Of a stretch of DNA of 64,000 nucleotides, positions 34,079 through 42,456 are shown one piece after another (position 1 is the first letter of the stretch; each line of letters opens with the position of its first letter). Source of the stretch: Solimonas_A sp052035235 (GTDB taxonomy: Bacteria > Pseudomonadota > Gammaproteobacteria > Nevskiales > Nevskiaceae). The stretch is taken from contig JBPOHT010000017.1 of NCBI GenBank assembly GCA_052035235.1, forward strand, positions 1-64,000, written 5' to 3'. Both the position numbers and the translations under genes were made by a program. The notes below the pieces were generated by a model, which made no database searches, was not told the DNA's origin, and saw nothing but the letters and a program-made list of their open reading frames with translations.

Positions 34079-35187
34079 GCTGTCTCCACGACGGTGATAG
34101 TCGCCTGACGATGCGGGTAGGCGCAGCAGGCCAGTGCGTAGCCGGCCTGGCGCTCGGGTTCGGTTAGGCAGTTCGGCGCGTCGGTGGCGACGTCGCCATC
34201 GAGCACCTTCACCTTGCAATGTCCGCAGCCGCCCATCGTGCAACTGAAAGGCAGCGCGACGCCCGCGCGCAGACCCGCCTCCAGCAGGGTTTCGCCGGGC
34301 CGCACCGTTACCTCTTTCTCTGCCCCCCCCACCCGGAACAGCACCGGATGCGGGTCCTTGGGATGCGGGCGCGATTCACGCGCGAAGGTCGTGAAACGCT
34401 CGCTGGCGATGGCCTGTGGCGGAACCCCGAGCGCGACGAGTTGGCGGCGCAGCGAGTCGTTGAAATTATCCGGACCGCAGAGGAAGTAGTGCACCGCAGC
34501 ACCCGGCGCGGCATCCCGCAATGCGTCGCCGCCAATGCGCCCGCGATGGCCGTCCCAGCCCTTTTCGGGTTTGCTAAGGACGTAGCGGACGTCGAGGTTC
34601 TTGTTCCGGCGGGCCAGAGCATCCAGGCGCTCGCGGAACAGAATGTCCTGCTCGCGCCGGTTGCCATAGAACAGGGTGATCGGCGTGGTGCGGTGTTCCT
34701 GCCCCAGCAGCTGGTCGAGCATCGCCATCATCGGGGTGATGCCCGAACCCGCTGCAGCAAAGACGTAGTGACCCGGCGCTTGCGCTGGCAAAACGAAGTC
34801 GCCACTGGGGCCTGCGAACTGAAGCCAGTCACCCTCGCGCAGCCGCGCGTTCAGGTACGCCGACATCACGCCGCCCTCGACGCGCTTGCTGGTGATAGTC
34901 AGCGTGCCGTCTTTCGGAAGCTCGCTGAGGGAATACGCCCGCTTCACCGGCTTGCCATCGATCTGTGCGACCAGGGTCAGGAACTGGCCGGCCCGCACGC
35001 CCTCGGGGATGCCGTTGTCTGGAGCAAGCACGACGGACGCTGCACCATTGGATTCCTTGACGATGCGACGCACTTGCGCCCGATGGTGAAGCTGGTCAGG
35101 ACGGACGAAACGAGCCCAGCGCTTGGCGCTCGGGCGAGGGCCCGAGGAAATCAAGACAGCGTGCTGGGTTGGAGCCTGGGCAATCAT
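34075..35187 (-). CDS. Flavodoxin-reductase-type oxidoreductase with C-terminal 2Fe-2S domain
   Basis: 370 aa. The FAD domain has KRAYSLSELP, the NAD(P) domain GSGITPMMAML and FLCGPDNF, and the plant-type 2Fe-2S domain is C-terminal with Cys316, Cys321, Cys324 and a fourth Cys near 354 (CTMGGCGHC). This is the layout of PaaE/HmpX and of reductases that serve desaturases and diiron hydroxylases. It transfers electrons from NAD(P)H to an oxygenase, here most probably the diiron protein. It is the first gene of the operon. Confidence 0.9.
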   Translation of the reverse strand: MIAQAPTQHAVLISSGPRPSAKRWARFVRPDQLHHRAQVRRIVKESNGAASVVLAPDNGIPEGVRAGQFLTLVAQIDGKPVKRAYSLSELPKDGTLTITSKRVEGGVMSAYLNARLREGDWLQFAGPSGDFVLPAQAPGHYVFAAAGSGITPMMAMLDQLLGQEHRTTPITLFYGNRREQDILFRERLDALARRNKNLDVRYVLSKPEKGWDGHRGRIGGDALRDAAPGAAVHYFLCGPDNFNDSLRRQLVALGVPPQAIASERFTTFARESRPHPKDPHPVLFRVGGAEKEVTVRPGETLLEAGLRAGVALPFSCTMGGCGHCKVKVLDGDVATDAPNCLTEPERQAGYALACCAYPHRQATITVVETA

Positions 35188-35210
35188 CGGCGAAGCTGAA
35201 TCCTAGTGTG

Positions 35211-35235
35211 TAGTGTATAGATGCACTATACACTA
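35211..35235. promoter_or_regulatory. Perfect palindrome in the operon promoter
   Basis: TAGTGTATAG (35211-35220) and CTATACACTA (35226-35235) are exact inverted repeats separated by ATGCA, 24 bp upstream of the first gene of the cargo operon. On the minus strand TTGCTT and TATAGT with a 17-bp spacer overlap it as a possible promoter. It is the likely operator of the MerR-type regulator. Confidence 0.68.
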
Positions 35236-35562
35236 TACTTCATGCGCAAGCAAGTTCAGTACTTCGGGAGGGAGCTCGCGCTTGGGCCTTCATCTCGTCC
35301 CGGGCCAGAATCAGCAAATCATGATCTTGAAGCGCGTCCGCCGAGCCAGCTCTCGGTAGGAGGAAGTGGATCGTGTTTCGCCGCTTCTGCACTTACATCA
35401 GCAGGTAGTGCGCTAGTGCGCTTGCCCGTTACCTAGGCACCGCCTCGGCCTTGTACGGCGGCTTCTTGGCTCGAACGAGCAGGAAGGCCTGACGATTGGC
35501 TGAGCCGCAAATGTCCGCCGTCAAACGTCAGGCTCTCTCCTCATACACGCGCACCTGTCTCA
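35236..35562. other. Intergenic stretch between cargo operon and replacement ttcA
   Basis: No gene or clear terminator is visible. It separates the end of the recombinase-ttcA unit (stop at 35563) from the promoter of the cargo operon; both are read leftwards. Confidence 0.45.
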
Positions 35563-36420
35563 CTAGACGCTTTCGTCTGCCCCCATCTCTTCCCTCGAAA
35601 GCGAAAAGAAGTCAAACAATTCCCTGTCTGCCAACTGCGAGGGACGAATGTGCTGCATCGAGCGGAAGATGTTGTGCTTGCGCCGCGAATCTACTTTGTC
35701 CCACTCGTCAATCATCTTTCGCATTTGGAGTCTTTGCAGATTCTCCTGGGAACCGCAAAGGGTGCAAGGGATGATTGGAAACTTCATGCCGTCAGCGAAT
35801 CTCTTAAGGTTTCGCTTTTCGCAGTACGCCATGGGACGTATTACTACGTTCCCCCCATCATCACTTTTCAACTTCGGAGGCATCGCCTTAAGCTGCCCGC
35901 CGAAGAACATGTTCAAAAACAGCGTTTCGATCATGTCATCCATGTGGTGGCCAAGCGCGATCTTCGTTGCACCAATTTCTTTGGCTACGCGATAGAGAAT
36001 GCCTCGCCTCAACCGGCTGCACAGACCACACATCGTTTTCCCTTCCGGGACTTTTTCTTTGACGATGGAGTATGTGTCCTGCTCAATGATCTTGTAGGGC
36101 ACACCAAGCGACTCGAAGTGCCGAGGAAGAACCTCCTCCGGAAAGCCCGGCTGCTTTTGATCCAGGTTGACGGCGATGATCTGAAAATCAATTGGCGCGC
36201 GCTTTTGAAGATCCATCAGCAATGAAAGCATTGACATTGAGTCAATGCCGCCACTGATGGCACACATTACAACGTCACCCTCGACAATCATGTTGTAGTC
36301 AACAATTGCGCGACCCATGTCTCGAATCAGCGACTCCCGGAGCCGCTCAAAAGTCTTCGACGTTGTAGGCACGAGCGACCTAAGGTCGAGAACGGGAGCT
36401 TCGGTGGTTACATTGTTCAT
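35563..36420 (-). CDS. ttcA: TtcA paralogue carried by the island (replacement copy)
   Basis: 285 aa, full-length. The PP-loop is SGGIDS (residues 56-61), and the cysteine pairs C131/C134 (CGLCSRLRRG) and C219/C222 (CTLCGSQ) that hold the Fe-S cluster are intact, with DQKQPGFPEE, GHHMDDMIET and PPKLKSDDG also conserved. It should thiolate cytidine 32 of tRNAs and replace the interrupted host gene. Lys of the host SGGKDS is Ile here, a position that varies among PP-loop enzymes, and the DNA reads GGCATT where the insertion core is GGCAAG. GC is lower than in host ttcA. It follows the coiled-coil gene by 7 bp, so it is cotranscribed with the recombinases. Confidence 0.93.
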   Translation of the reverse strand: MNNVTTEAPVLDLRSLVPTTSKTFERLRESLIRDMGRAIVDYNMIVEGDVVMCAISGGIDSMSMLSLLMDLQKRAPIDFQIIAVNLDQKQPGFPEEVLPRHFESLGVPYKIIEQDTYSIVKEKVPEGKTMCGLCSRLRRGILYRVAKEIGATKIALGHHMDDMIETLFLNMFFGGQLKAMPPKLKSDDGGNVVIRPMAYCEKRNLKRFADGMKFPIIPCTLCGSQENLQRLQMRKMIDEWDKVDSRRKHNIFRSMQHIRPSQLADRELFDFFSLSREEMGADESV

Positions 36421-36427
36421 TTTCTAC

Positions 36428-36907
36428 TCACGTACTACCTGGGAATTGAATGAGCTTCTGGTCCTTTCGGGCCTGAAGCTGGTCGCGGGCGGCCCTCAAT
36501 CGAGCGACATGCTCCTTGGCTCTCTGCAACTCTGCTGCTCCTTCGTGGACCCGGAGCATTAGGGTTGCATTGACGGAATCCGCCTCTGCGAGTTGCCTCT
36601 CGAGATCGGCCACGCGCTTACGCAGATCGGCGATGACGTTCACCGACGAGGTCTCGGGCGTTGCCGGCCGCATTTTAGCAAGAACCTGCTTGCGGGCATT
36701 TACATACTGCGAATCCTCAACGGCGATGAGACCACGCGCTCGGCCTGCTTCTTTCGCCACCGTAGAGAAATTAATCTTCAATCGATGTGCCTTGGCCCTG
36801 GCGATGAGGTCCGGATGCGTCGGGCTGCCAGCCTCCAAGCGCAGCAGGGCTTCCAGGAACTCCCTTTCAATCGCAGGGTCGCATTCCTCCCGCTTAGTGC
36901 GCCCCAT
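36428..36907 (-). CDS. Small coiled-coil protein of the recombinase module
   Basis: 159 aa. The N-terminal half (residues 1-70) is a small helical domain with FSTVAKEAGRARGLIA, which could be a DNA-binding helix pair. Residues about 88-145 form a heptad-rich coiled coil (ADLRKRVADLERQLAEADS, ELQRAKEHVARLRAARDQLQ). Its start shares one base with the stop of recombinase 3. Position and size recall TnpC of Tn554, a non-recombinase accessory factor; that is inference. Confidence 0.75.
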   Translation of the reverse strand: MGRTKREECDPAIEREFLEALLRLEAGSPTHPDLIARAKAHRLKINFSTVAKEAGRARGLIAVEDSQYVNARKQVLAKMRPATPETSSVNVIADLRKRVADLERQLAEADSVNATLMLRVHEGAAELQRAKEHVARLRAARDQLQARKDQKLIQFPGST

Positions 36908-39018
36908 CAGGTGTGCTCCATCTGAATGGAAATCCGTCTCAGTACTGATCTCGCTTGGGCGAGCCGTAGCTGCACGACGCGCGGTGGCTTTTCACCGACA
37001 CGTTTCGATGCCAGCGCAAGCACTTCATGCGCATCGAGCCGTCGCTGCCAGTAGTCACGATGGTCATGATCAACATAGTAGTGACTGCACCCGGCGCAGA
37101 CCGACGGCTCCCGGGTGGCCACGTTCGGAGCTTGATTGCTCCAAGACGACGTACCGGCCTTCTCATGACATTTTGCGCCGTCAGGGTTCAAGCCAATGAA
37201 GCAGTGCCCGTGGTCGGAGAACCAGATGCGCAGATCGTTCGTGACCACGTAGTCTCGAATGGCGCTGGTTGCTTCCTCCTCAGACTTTCCTTCAACTAGC
37301 ACGGCAATCTGGCGTCGATGCTCCCTTAGCCGACCCGAGAAGAAGCCCGCCGAGGCCTGATCGTTCTTCGACCAAGCCCTGAAGAGTTCGACGGTTTTTT
37401 GAGTCCGGGCGGAGTTGATGTCTTTCAGAAGAACAATGTCGTTTCCGATGTACGCTTCCTCGGTCATTGCCAGGGACAAATGCTTGAACTGCTGTGCGAT
37501 CGCAGGCGCCATGCGACTATCTACGCGCCACAGGTACTGAGCAAAGTTCTTACGCCATTGGCGAGGAGCGACACATCCTCCCATGGTGTCCTTGTACGCA
37601 CTCAAATCCTCGCCACGAGCGCTAGTCGCCGGTAACGATGCCAGATCAACATTGCGTACGATGAACTCACGCTGGGCATCCCGAATCGAGTGAAGCTGCA
37701 TCGGCGCGACTGCCGAGGCCGGCTCATCGAATGGGCGGAACCCCAGTTGAACGAACGACAGCAGCAAGGATGTGCGAACCTCCTCCGGCGCCCCTTCGCA
37801 CTGCCGCCAAGGCCTGTAGAGCCTCTCAAGAATCTGGACGGCGCGCACAGGCGGCGGGATGTAATCAGAGCCCCTGGGCCGCATGCCGATCAGCCACTCT
37901 GTCTCTTCAGGCATCGGGCGAAGCTTGTAGGTCGTACCCCGCAGAAAGAACAGATCGTTCAGTCCCGTCTGGGACGTTCTGATGCTTATGCAGGAGGGAA
38001 GCTGGGATGCTTCACCAATCCCGGACTGGAAGCTTCCCATCTCACTGATCCGGACCCCGGATTCGCTTTGAATGACGTGTATGCAGGCATCTCGCAGATC
38101 ATCGATGGTAGCTGATACCTTTCTCCCGACATTGAGATTCCGAACTCGCGGTTTGAAGAGGTTGCCGTCCCATGAAAGCTCTTCCTGCCGTTCTTTTATG
38201 GTTAGCCAAGGCTTGGTGTCGCCGATCAAGATGGACGACTTCCATTTCAACATCGACAATCGGGTGGATCGTATTCGACTCTGGGCGTTCCTTGATCGGT
38301 CCGAGTATCTCCAGGAGAAATGATCCTCGGCCAGCCGAATCACGTCATTTGCCATCGGTCCGATCCAGCGATGTGCCGCATTGAGAATGGAAAGGGCGAC
38401 CTCCTCGGGGACCGGCTGGACGCGTTCATCGATCTTCGCATTGAGCCGTCGAGCCAACTCGCTGCCGGATAAGCCATCGAGAGGGGCCTCTGGAAGTGAG
38501 CCATAGCCTTCCTTCTCCATGTAGGGCTTCTGGGTCCAGAGTAGTTGTAGAACCGATACTGCAGTCCTGACGGCAGAAACTGATAACTCGCGCCCGTCCT
38601 TCTCAATCTCGATTACATAGTCCGAAAGGAAGTTCCATGACGCTGAGTTGGTAAGCTGACAGAGATCGGTGAAGTCGTGCTCCGCCATCCATCGAACTAA
38701 CGGCCGCCAGATGAAGCTATGTCGATGAAGCGTTTGCGCCTTCTTCGGAAGTCCCTCCTGTGGAGCCTTGAGAAGGCTCCACACAAAGCATCGTAGTTCC
38801 TCGCGCAACAGCTCCCATCGGCTGTCGACAAATGCAGACCCATCAGGCATATCGAAGTCCCACTTTACGCTGCAGAAGCTGGCGTGCAGGTTCTTCAGCT
38901 CGGAGTCCAGAAACCAGACCTTGTCTGCCCATTCCGACCGTCTTGAGACCCTACGACTGTGTCTGGCATCAGCTTCATTCCGCTGCTGAAGCGTGTCTCT
39001 TGCGGCAGTGCTGTTCAT
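36907..39018 (-). CDS. Tyrosine recombinase 3 of the module (703 aa)
   Basis: Catalytic positions can be read as Arg323 (SGVRISEMG), Arg489 within RQWRKNFA (the usual His of HxxR is Arg486), His513 (FKHLSLAMTEEAY) and the nucleophile Tyr523. A Cys/His-rich C-terminal region (about 615-665, with CHEK, VCAGCSHYY and HDH) may bind zinc. It is longer than simple integrases and shares one base with recombinase 2 upstream and one with the coiled-coil gene downstream. Confidence 0.8.
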   Translation of the reverse strand: MNSTAARDTLQQRNEADARHSRRVSRRSEWADKVWFLDSELKNLHASFCSVKWDFDMPDGSAFVDSRWELLREELRCFVWSLLKAPQEGLPKKAQTLHRHSFIWRPLVRWMAEHDFTDLCQLTNSASWNFLSDYVIEIEKDGRELSVSAVRTAVSVLQLLWTQKPYMEKEGYGSLPEAPLDGLSGSELARRLNAKIDERVQPVPEEVALSILNAAHRWIGPMANDVIRLAEDHFSWRYSDRSRNAQSRIRSTRLSMLKWKSSILIGDTKPWLTIKERQEELSWDGNLFKPRVRNLNVGRKVSATIDDLRDACIHVIQSESGVRISEMGSFQSGIGEASQLPSCISIRTSQTGLNDLFFLRGTTYKLRPMPEETEWLIGMRPRGSDYIPPPVRAVQILERLYRPWRQCEGAPEEVRTSLLLSFVQLGFRPFDEPASAVAPMQLHSIRDAQREFIVRNVDLASLPATSARGEDLSAYKDTMGGCVAPRQWRKNFAQYLWRVDSRMAPAIAQQFKHLSLAMTEEAYIGNDIVLLKDINSARTQKTVELFRAWSKNDQASAGFFSGRLREHRRQIAVLVEGKSEEEATSAIRDYVVTNDLRIWFSDHGHCFIGLNPDGAKCHEKAGTSSWSNQAPNVATREPSVCAGCSHYYVDHDHRDYWQRRLDAHEVLALASKRVGEKPPRVVQLRLAQARSVLRRISIQMEHT

Positions 39019-40871
39019 TAGTCGATCGGCGGCAACGGTGTAAGAATGAGAATTTCGCTCTTTGCGAGGGTTTCCGGACGAAACTGGGGCAGCCAGAATT
39101 GATCAATCCGCTTCAATCTCGGCGCCCAAGTACTCAGCCATCGTTGAGCTGGAATTTTTGTCTGAGCATTGAGAATGAGCTCGCGGAGCTGGGTAACCCT
39201 CTTAGCGGATGCAGGGGAATCAATGTCGAGTTGAGCGTGGGGGCATACGGGGCATCCGCCATATTCCGTGCATAGCTTGCCGGCCACCTGCCCCACCATC
39301 GGGGAGTGGAATGGATCGAGACACCCCCAGCCAGGCGTTGCAGCGCCTACGTCGTGTGCATCATCTTGACTCGATCGAGCGTCGATAAGGCCGTCGGATT
39401 CAACCCACCGGCTGCGCAGCGCAATGCCGGCCCCGAGGCGCTCCCATTGTCGCTGTCGCTCCGCGTCGGAGGTGTAGGATCGATCGGTCGTGTCTCGGCT
39501 TCGGTGATTAGCGGCCACCTGCGAGGCACGAATGTCTCCATCAAAGAGGACGCGTACCTGTTCCAGCGAGCTGGGCCTCAGTTGCTTGAAGACGAACTGG
39601 TCAAGTCCATGGTCGTCGCAGAACTCCCGGATGGCGGCCCCTACAGAAAAACCTGTGACAGCACGGACTCCGGCCTCTTGTCCGTCAAGGAGCTTGTCGC
39701 TGAACAGAAACAGTCGGTCCTTACACCAAGGCTTGGCGCTCATACGTAGTCGCGCCGTCCACCTGATCAGCTGACCGTACATCGCATGCGGATTCGCAGC
39801 ATCTTCCGAGATGCCGCATGTTCGGATTTGGGACCGCCTGGATTTGGTCTTGTAGGGATTGGCCCAGAATCGTTCACTGCCGAGCACCGACACCGTCCTG
39901 AAGTTGCTCACCTTTGCGTTTATCGCGGTAGAAGGGTTGTACGAAAAGTACATCGCGTACAACAGCAGGTAGGGCACGAGCTGGCGAGTTCGCGAAGGAT
40001 AGAGGCTCTCAGCAAACTGTTTCACCACAGACGCGTTTGCTGCTCCGCCAAACAGGTAGTCGTACAAAGCCTTGTTTCGAAGCGACAGCTCCTCCCGGGT
40101 GCAGATGGCACCGGTGCCGTAAGCTGTCAGCAAAGCCCCGAGTGCTAGCGTCATGCTTTCGGAGAAGACGGCCGGCGTTTCCGCTTTCGCGGACACCTTG
40201 AAGAGTGCATATTCTCGAACCGCGTCAGCGCTCATGCGTTCGAATTCGGCGAACGCCATCCGCCGTGACACCACTTCCTCCACTGCGGCGATGTATACCT
40301 TTTCCCAGAATTCGTTATCCAGAACTCTCGTGGGCTCGTAGAACTTCTTGGGATCCGCCATCACCGGAATTCGAAGGCCCGGTGGGAATGAGCCTTTCCA
40401 CAGCTCATGTCTGCGCATCGTACGGATAATCCCCGTGAGGGCGCGGTACTTACCTTTCTGGGTGCCCTTCTCCCAAACTGGCTTTCCGTTTTCTTCACGG
40501 CCGCACCACGCGAGAAACTCCTGAAGGAGTTCGGTCGTGATCCCTTCCACGGATATCGATTCTCTAGAGGTGTGCTTCAAGAACTCGATGAAACCGGTGC
40601 GCAGCGAAGTCCCGAGGACTGACCTCGTCTTTACTTCACTTCGACGCCCTATCAGCACAAACCCCTGCGAAAGAGCCTCCTGCAATTGAGGAACAGCCGC
40701 TAGAAAACTTAGATCGATCCGCTGTTCACCTTTGGATTCCAACGGCGTGGGAAAAGTGGCCGTCAGCACGAGTCCACTCGGATGCATCGCCAGCTCTGGG
40801 AATTTATCCTTGTAGGCGGACGCCAGTGTCGGCTCTTTAGCTCGTACTTGGTCGTAGCGGGTCGGCTTCAT
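39018..40871 (-). CDS. Tyrosine recombinase 2 of the module, degenerate active site (617 aa)
   Basis: The C-terminal catalytic-type fold keeps Arg432 (KQLRPSS), His456 (ANHRSRDTTDRSY) and Tyr466. The first-box Arg is not found (SYNPSTAINAKVS occupies that place) and the His before LR is Lys429, so catalysis may be weak or only structural within a mixed complex. A CTEYGGCPVCPH segment near 540 suggests a zinc knuckle. The start overlaps recombinase 1 by 4 bp (ATGA). Confidence 0.78.
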   Translation of the reverse strand: MKPTRYDQVRAKEPTLASAYKDKFPELAMHPSGLVLTATFPTPLESKGEQRIDLSFLAAVPQLQEALSQGFVLIGRRSEVKTRSVLGTSLRTGFIEFLKHTSRESISVEGITTELLQEFLAWCGREENGKPVWEKGTQKGKYRALTGIIRTMRRHELWKGSFPPGLRIPVMADPKKFYEPTRVLDNEFWEKVYIAAVEEVVSRRMAFAEFERMSADAVREYALFKVSAKAETPAVFSESMTLALGALLTAYGTGAICTREELSLRNKALYDYLFGGAANASVVKQFAESLYPSRTRQLVPYLLLYAMYFSYNPSTAINAKVSNFRTVSVLGSERFWANPYKTKSRRSQIRTCGISEDAANPHAMYGQLIRWTARLRMSAKPWCKDRLFLFSDKLLDGQEAGVRAVTGFSVGAAIREFCDDHGLDQFVFKQLRPSSLEQVRVLFDGDIRASQVAANHRSRDTTDRSYTSDAERQRQWERLGAGIALRSRWVESDGLIDARSSQDDAHDVGAATPGWGCLDPFHSPMVGQVAGKLCTEYGGCPVCPHAQLDIDSPASAKRVTQLRELILNAQTKIPAQRWLSTWAPRLKRIDQFWLPQFRPETLAKSEILILTPLPPID

Positions 40872-42151
40872 GCAGCAGATCGGATCGCATTGAAGTGCCG
40901 AACTACGGCATCCGACACCTGGCCCTCGAAGACTGCGCAGGGGCGCAGATAAATGGCCAGAGTCGTGGCTAGGCTCTTATGCCCTAATAGCACTTGAACG
41001 ATTTTCCAGGGCTCATGAATTCCAGCGGCATACTCGGCGTAGTAACGCCAGATTGCGAAAGTGTGCCGCAGAGCATGGAAGGTGAACTGAGGCGCTTGCG
41101 CAGAATAGGCCGTGCCGGTTTCGGGATCAAAGCGCGGGGCTTCGATCACTCTGCCAGACCGAAGCACTGCCAGCCTGAACGCCCTGTCAATCGTGTCGTT
41201 GCTAATGGATCGGCCAGCATTGTGCTTTGCCGACACGCCGTTCACGAACAGTCGCTTGGCATCGTTAACACCTGCATCCGCAAGCCGGGCTATGGCTTCC
41301 ACTCTTTCCGTATCAACGTATGTCCTAAGTTCTCTGATCAGCCAATTCGGCACCTCGACCTTCCGTGCGCGGAGGCCTTTGGTCTTGGAGATTGGCAGCA
41401 GGCAGGCTCCATGCTCGATTGCGTGATCTGGGTGGAGGTTCAGTATCTGAAGTAGGGTGAGATGAGAAATCTCATCCCTACGCATTCCGGTGTTTAACGC
41501 GAGCTCCGCAATTAGCCGGTCTCGGGAACTATCGCTTGACCACGTCTTCTCACTTGGCAACGGTCCAAGCTCTGCAAAGACAGCAAAGACATCTTGATGT
41601 GAAAGGGCTAAGACGTGATCGTCTTCGCCTGACGTTGCGCCAGGCATCAGAGTGCCAGCGTCCCTTACTTTCGCACGCACACCAGGCTGCTCAGAATTAC
41701 TTGAGTAGTCTGTAGTGGAGAGGTCCACGGAGCAGTCAAGGATGCCTTTGGCACTTGCCCACGCGTAGAAGTTGCGAACTGAGCCGATGCGCTTCCTGAT
41801 CGTCTTTCTCTTGTATCGCTCATGCGTGAGCGGCGATACAGTCTGCTCCATGATGTCTGCGTAGTATCGAATGTCAGTTTCATCGATGGCATCCCATGGC
41901 GTTTCGTGGGCTCGCAGGTAGGTCCACCAATCCTTGAGATCATTTGCGACGCTCAGCGCGCTGGCAGGCCGCTTCCGATACTTGTCGTGTACATAACGCA
42001 GCACCGGTTCCACAGGTATGCGCGACTGACGGAACACTAGGATGGGAAACCCGGGGGGCAGGGTCAGGCCGTCCCCGATGCGCTCAGTTGTCCCTTTGGA
42101 GAGCCTGACCGCCTTTACTACCTCGGTTTCCTGGTTCTCTGGCAACACCAT
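40868..42151 (-). CDS. Tyrosine recombinase 1 of the module, canonical (427 aa)
   Basis: A complete catalytic set is visible: Arg224 (NTGMRRDEIS), a Lys near 256-258 (SKTKGLR), His359 and Arg362 (FHALRHTFA), His391 (LLGHKSLATT) and Tyr401. The N-terminal SAM-like core-binding domain spans about 55-140. It is the most likely strand-cutting enzyme for the CTTGCC core. Its start lies 56 bp inside the right end of the element, downstream of the truncated ttcA reading frame on the same strand, so the ttcA promoter can drive it. Confidence 0.92.
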   Translation of the reverse strand: MVLPENQETEVVKAVRLSKGTTERIGDGLTLPPGFPILVFRQSRIPVEPVLRYVHDKYRKRPASALSVANDLKDWWTYLRAHETPWDAIDETDIRYYADIMEQTVSPLTHERYKRKTIRKRIGSVRNFYAWASAKGILDCSVDLSTTDYSSNSEQPGVRAKVRDAGTLMPGATSGEDDHVLALSHQDVFAVFAELGPLPSEKTWSSDSSRDRLIAELALNTGMRRDEISHLTLLQILNLHPDHAIEHGACLLPISKTKGLRARKVEVPNWLIRELRTYVDTERVEAIARLADAGVNDAKRLFVNGVSAKHNAGRSISNDTIDRAFRLAVLRSGRVIEAPRFDPETGTAYSAQAPQFTFHALRHTFAIWRYYAEYAAGIHEPWKIVQVLLGHKSLATTLAIYLRPCAVFEGQVSDAVVRHFNAIRSAA

Positions 42152-42160
42152 TACCCCACG

Positions 42161-42178
42161 CCCTGAGACTGCTCAGGG
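42161..42178 (-). promoter_or_regulatory. Hairpin in the leader of recombinase 1
   Basis: On the minus strand CCCTGAG and CTCAGGG (42172-42178 with 42161-42167) form a 7-bp stem with a 4-nt loop ending 9 bp before the ATG at 42151. The GGGG ribosome-binding candidate lies just 3' of the stem. It could limit read-through translation or transcription from the ttcA side. Confidence 0.45.
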
Positions 42179-42195
42179 GTGAAGGCTAGCACAAC

Positions 42196-42227
42196 TGGTG
42201 AACAATTTAGATCGCGTAGAACTTGCC
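42196..42227. repeat. Right attachment end: terminal inverted repeat plus 6-bp core
   Basis: The terminal repeat 42196-42221 mirrors 19480-19505 at 20 of 26 positions. The core CTTGCC follows at 42222-42227, and host ttcA codons for LSGGK continue to the right. Confidence 0.88.
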
Positions 42228-42383
42228 GCCGGAGAGGCAGACCATCACGCGGTCGCCGTCGACGATCATGTTGTAATCCATGATCGCCTGTCCCACCTGG
42301 CGGCGCAGGCGCTTGTTGAGCTTGTTCTGCTCCAGCTGGAGCATGCGGGCGTCCTGCTGGACTTCGCGGGCGACGGCGGACAT
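42207..42383 (-). pseudogene. ttcA: ttcA 5' portion, truncated by the island
   Basis: This encodes the first 54 residues of host TtcA (start MSAVAREVQQD, ending VMVCLSGGK), then four element-encoded residues FYAI and a TAA stop. The frame is undamaged up to the junction, so the insertion is recent or reversible. The native promoter and ribosome binding site are retained and now point into the recombinase operon. Confidence 0.95.
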
Positions 42384-42456
42384 CGGTACAGCCTTGTTCG
42401 AGGGATAACGTCCTTATTGTGGCATGCCCGCTCCGCGGGCGGCTTTGGCCCGGCCG

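Larger units (their letters stand above)
19480..42221. mobile_element. 22.7-kb integrated element in ttcA with recombinase trio and replacement ttcA
   Basis: The boundaries are set by the split ttcA frame, a 6-bp direct repeat CTTGCC (19474-19479 and 42222-42227) and imperfect 26-bp terminal inverted repeats. The right end encodes three overlapping tyrosine recombinases, a coiled-coil protein and an intact ttcA paralogue. The rest is metabolic, regulatory and efflux cargo. No conjugation genes, capsid genes or replication genes are visible, so it is a transposon- or island-type element. Recombinase trios of the Tn554, RIT and gamma-mobile-trio kinds are the closest known designs by layout; exact family membership needs profile searches. 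Confidence 0.93.
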
